DNA from: Chlamydiota bacterium
Lineage (GTDB): Bacteria > Chlamydiota > Chlamydiia > Chlamydiales > SM23-39
Assembly (NCBI GenBank): GCA_027459365.1
Contig: DAIDIM010000175.1
Span: forward strand, 1 to 15,175
Direction: 5' to 3'
DNA length: 15,175 bases
Every line of letters starts with the position of its first letter. The stretch's first letter is position 1. The translations under genes and the position numbers were made by a program. Shown here one piece after another: positions 14,114 through 15,175 of this stretch. The notes under the pieces were generated by a model. That model made no database searches. It was not told the origin of the DNA and worked only from the letters and a program-made list of their open reading frames with translations.

Positions 14114-14706
14114 GTGGTTATACTCATTAAATATGGTGAAATGTCGAAGTGCAGCTTTTTAGCATATGCTTCGAGCTTTATCAGATCGATGCGATTTTTT
14201 CCCCCTTTTGCCGAAGCTGTTTTTAAAGCTTTAATAGCGGTTTCTCGACTCAGTAGGCGAAATGCATCTATAATTGTGCGCTCCCGATCAAAAATTGGAA
14301 TGCGGGCTCCTTCCAGTTCGATTTCGACTTTGCCTAAATCAAGGTCACGAAAACGAACGACCTTAATTTGACGGCTACTTCGAGCTGAAGTCCCATGTCG
14401 AATTCCAATCCAGTGTTGACGAGGGATCTCTTCTGTTAGATCATACACAGCTAGAGCGGAAATCAGGCATACCACTCCACCATTAATAGAATGGACAGCC
14501 TCTATAAGATCTAGCCAGCGGAAAGCTTCGGGATTTTGATAGTCAATTGCCTGATAGACTCCGCGACGAATCCTTTTTAGTTTTCCTGCCTTTACATAAT
14601 GGCTTAATACTGCGGCCGGAACGCCAAGAGCTTTTGCTTCCTTAGATGTAAAGGAGGGTTGATTGAGTAAAGGGACAAGTAGCTGTAAACAGGCTTGAGG
14701 TCTCAT
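14110..14706 (-). CDS. abiEi: AbiEi family antitoxin / transcriptional autoregulator
   Basis: A 198-residue antitoxin of the AbiE system. The N-terminal winged helix-turn-helix (about 15-50: SFTSKEAKALGVPAAVLSHY followed by LKRIRRGVY) matches the AbiEi antitoxin N-terminal pattern. The rest has the conserved G-V-V-C-L-I-S-A-L-A-V-Y stretch and F-D-R-E-R-T-I-I-D-A-F. An upstream TTG at 14748 extends the frame by 14 residues, but ATG 14706 has AGAGGGA at a good distance and gives the normal N-terminus, so it is preferred. Characterised AbiEi proteins repress their own promoter by binding inverted repeats, and a strong palindrome lies 20 bases upstream of this start. Overlap with abiEii by 4 bases couples translation. 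Confidence 0.87.
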   Translation of the reverse strand: MRPQACLQLLVPLLNQPSFTSKEAKALGVPAAVLSHYVKAGKLKRIRRGVYQAIDYQNPEAFRWLDLIEAVHSINGGVVCLISALAVYDLTEEIPRQHWIGIRHGTSARSSRQIKVVRFRDLDLGKVEIELEGARIPIFDRERTIIDAFRLLSRETAIKALKTASAKGGKNRIDLIKLEAYAKKLHFDISPYLMSITT

Positions 14707-14725
14707 AGAATAAATCCCTCTTTTC

Positions 14726-14780
14726 TTTAACTTAACAAAAACACCCAATCAAGTCAATTGGGTTTTATTGTTAAGTTAAA
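14726..14780 (-). promoter_or_regulatory. Palindromic operator candidate of the abiE operon
   Basis: Perfect 13-bp arms (TTTAACTTAACAA at 14726-14738 and its complement at 14768-14780) surround perfect 7-bp inner arms (ACCCAAT / ATTGGGT, 14743-14749 and 14757-14763) with a 7-base loop. A TTGACT -35-like box on the minus strand is inside it, although the matching -10 is poor. The position just before abiEi fits the inverted repeats to which AbiEi proteins bind for autoregulation. Confidence 0.6.
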
Positions 14781-14896
14781 CTACGCATGAACAAGACGAT
14801 TTTTCGGATCTACCAATAATGGCTAACGGTAATCTCATTGATGATAAAGGATGGATAAATTAAGGTGTTGCAATATTGCGAACAATATTTCGTAAA

Positions 14897-15175
14897 CTAT
14901 TCATTGAGTTTCCCTTCGGAATCTTTTCTATGGGTCATTGGATCCAATAAACGTAGAGAGAATTCGTCTAGCCAGTCTTCTGTGGAATTGGAAAGAACGA
15001 CGATTCCTTGCCTAGTTTTAGGATTGAATCCTAAAAAGCTTGTAAACCCTCCAGTGCCCCCGTCATGACAAATAACATCAGCATTGCCGACATGGGACAC
15101 CCATCCTAGCCTAATCTCACATCCGCATAAATCTGTAGCGCACTGCGGTTGATGGCACTGTTGTATGAGGTCAGT
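14897..15175 (-). CDS. Class C beta-lactamase-like serine hydrolase, C-terminal part (runs off the window)
   Basis: The frame is open from the window edge to TAG at 14897-14899, 92 residues; the N-terminal part with the catalytic S-x-x-K and Y-x-N motifs is outside. The visible end has L-G-W, then C-H-D-G-G-T-G-G-F-T-S-F-L-G-F, where H-D-G-G-T-G-G corresponds to the third active-site element of the family, and G-I-V-V-L-S-N-S, the typical last strand. Proteins of this family include AmpC beta-lactamases, esterases and D-aminopeptidases, so the substrate is open. The gene is upstream of abiE in the same direction, with the operator palindrome between them. Confidence 0.75.
   Translation of the reverse strand, partial: TDLIQQCHQPQCATDLCGCEIRLGWVSHVGNADVICHDGGTGGFTSFLGFNPKTRQGIVVLSNSTEDWLDEFSLRLLDPMTHRKDSEGKLNE

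Noticed and set aside
13265..14748. AbiEi starting at TTG 14748
   Set aside because: This start lies within the operator palindrome and has no ribosome-binding site; ATG 14706 has one and gives the normal N-terminus.

Overview
The window looks like a chromosomal contig from an environmental chlamydia (Parachlamydiales-like, living in amoebae or other eukaryotes). Three things point there. LeuS is followed directly by a Kdo transferase (WaaA/GseA/KdtA), the chlamydial gene order. WaaA carries chlamydial-looking signatures (EGDLW instead of the usual E-T-E-L-W, and GKMSERSFKRFS). A long-clade pyrophosphate-dependent phosphofructokinase, which lies next to that pair in Chlamydia, sits further upstream here. 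The DNA is AT-rich throughout, except for the first ~135 bases, which are about 66% GC and look foreign or chimeric.

Layout. 1-830: a GC-rich truncated reading frame, an inverted repeat at the composition junction, and one small unrecognised gene. 831-5445 (+): a tight cluster pfp-ku-ligD, i.e. glycolysis plus a two-component non-homologous end-joining (NHEJ) system. 5455-6909 (-): a protein with leucine-rich repeats and a C-terminal region resembling the NEL (IpaH/SspH-type) E3 ubiquitin ligase domain, a probable host-directed effector. 7014-7297: a decayed second copy of the ligD 3' end, so the effector gene lies between two directly repeated ligD tails; this relic is itself interrupted by a hairpin element. 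7262-7837 (-): a GNAT acetyltransferase whose last codons are antisense to the ligD relic. 8007-11653 (+): leuS-waaA with a recognisable promoter. 11670-12005: initiator tRNA-fMet and a second CAT-anticodon tRNA, separated by a 165-bp foldback element (MITE-like). 12017-13077 (-): a class D beta-lactamase overlapping a DUF1653 protein. 13127-13274: a second, inverted copy of the foldback element. 13265-14706 (-): an AbiEi/AbiEii toxin-antitoxin pair with a large palindrome upstream. 14897-15175 (-): the C-terminal end of a class C beta-lactamase-like serine hydrolase running off the window.

How it fits together. A conserved housekeeping backbone (pfp, leuS, waaA, tRNA-Met genes) has been opened by accessory modules: NHEJ repair, a ubiquitin-ligase-like effector, antibiotic-type hydrolases and AbiE. 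The modules are bordered by small inverted-repeat elements and by a duplicated gene end. The most notable structures are the effector gene bracketed by a functional and a decayed ligD tail, and the beta-lactamase cassette bracketed by inverted copies of one foldback element, one of which supplies the stop codon of the AbiEii toxin gene. No complete transposase, integrase, CRISPR array or rRNA gene is visible.
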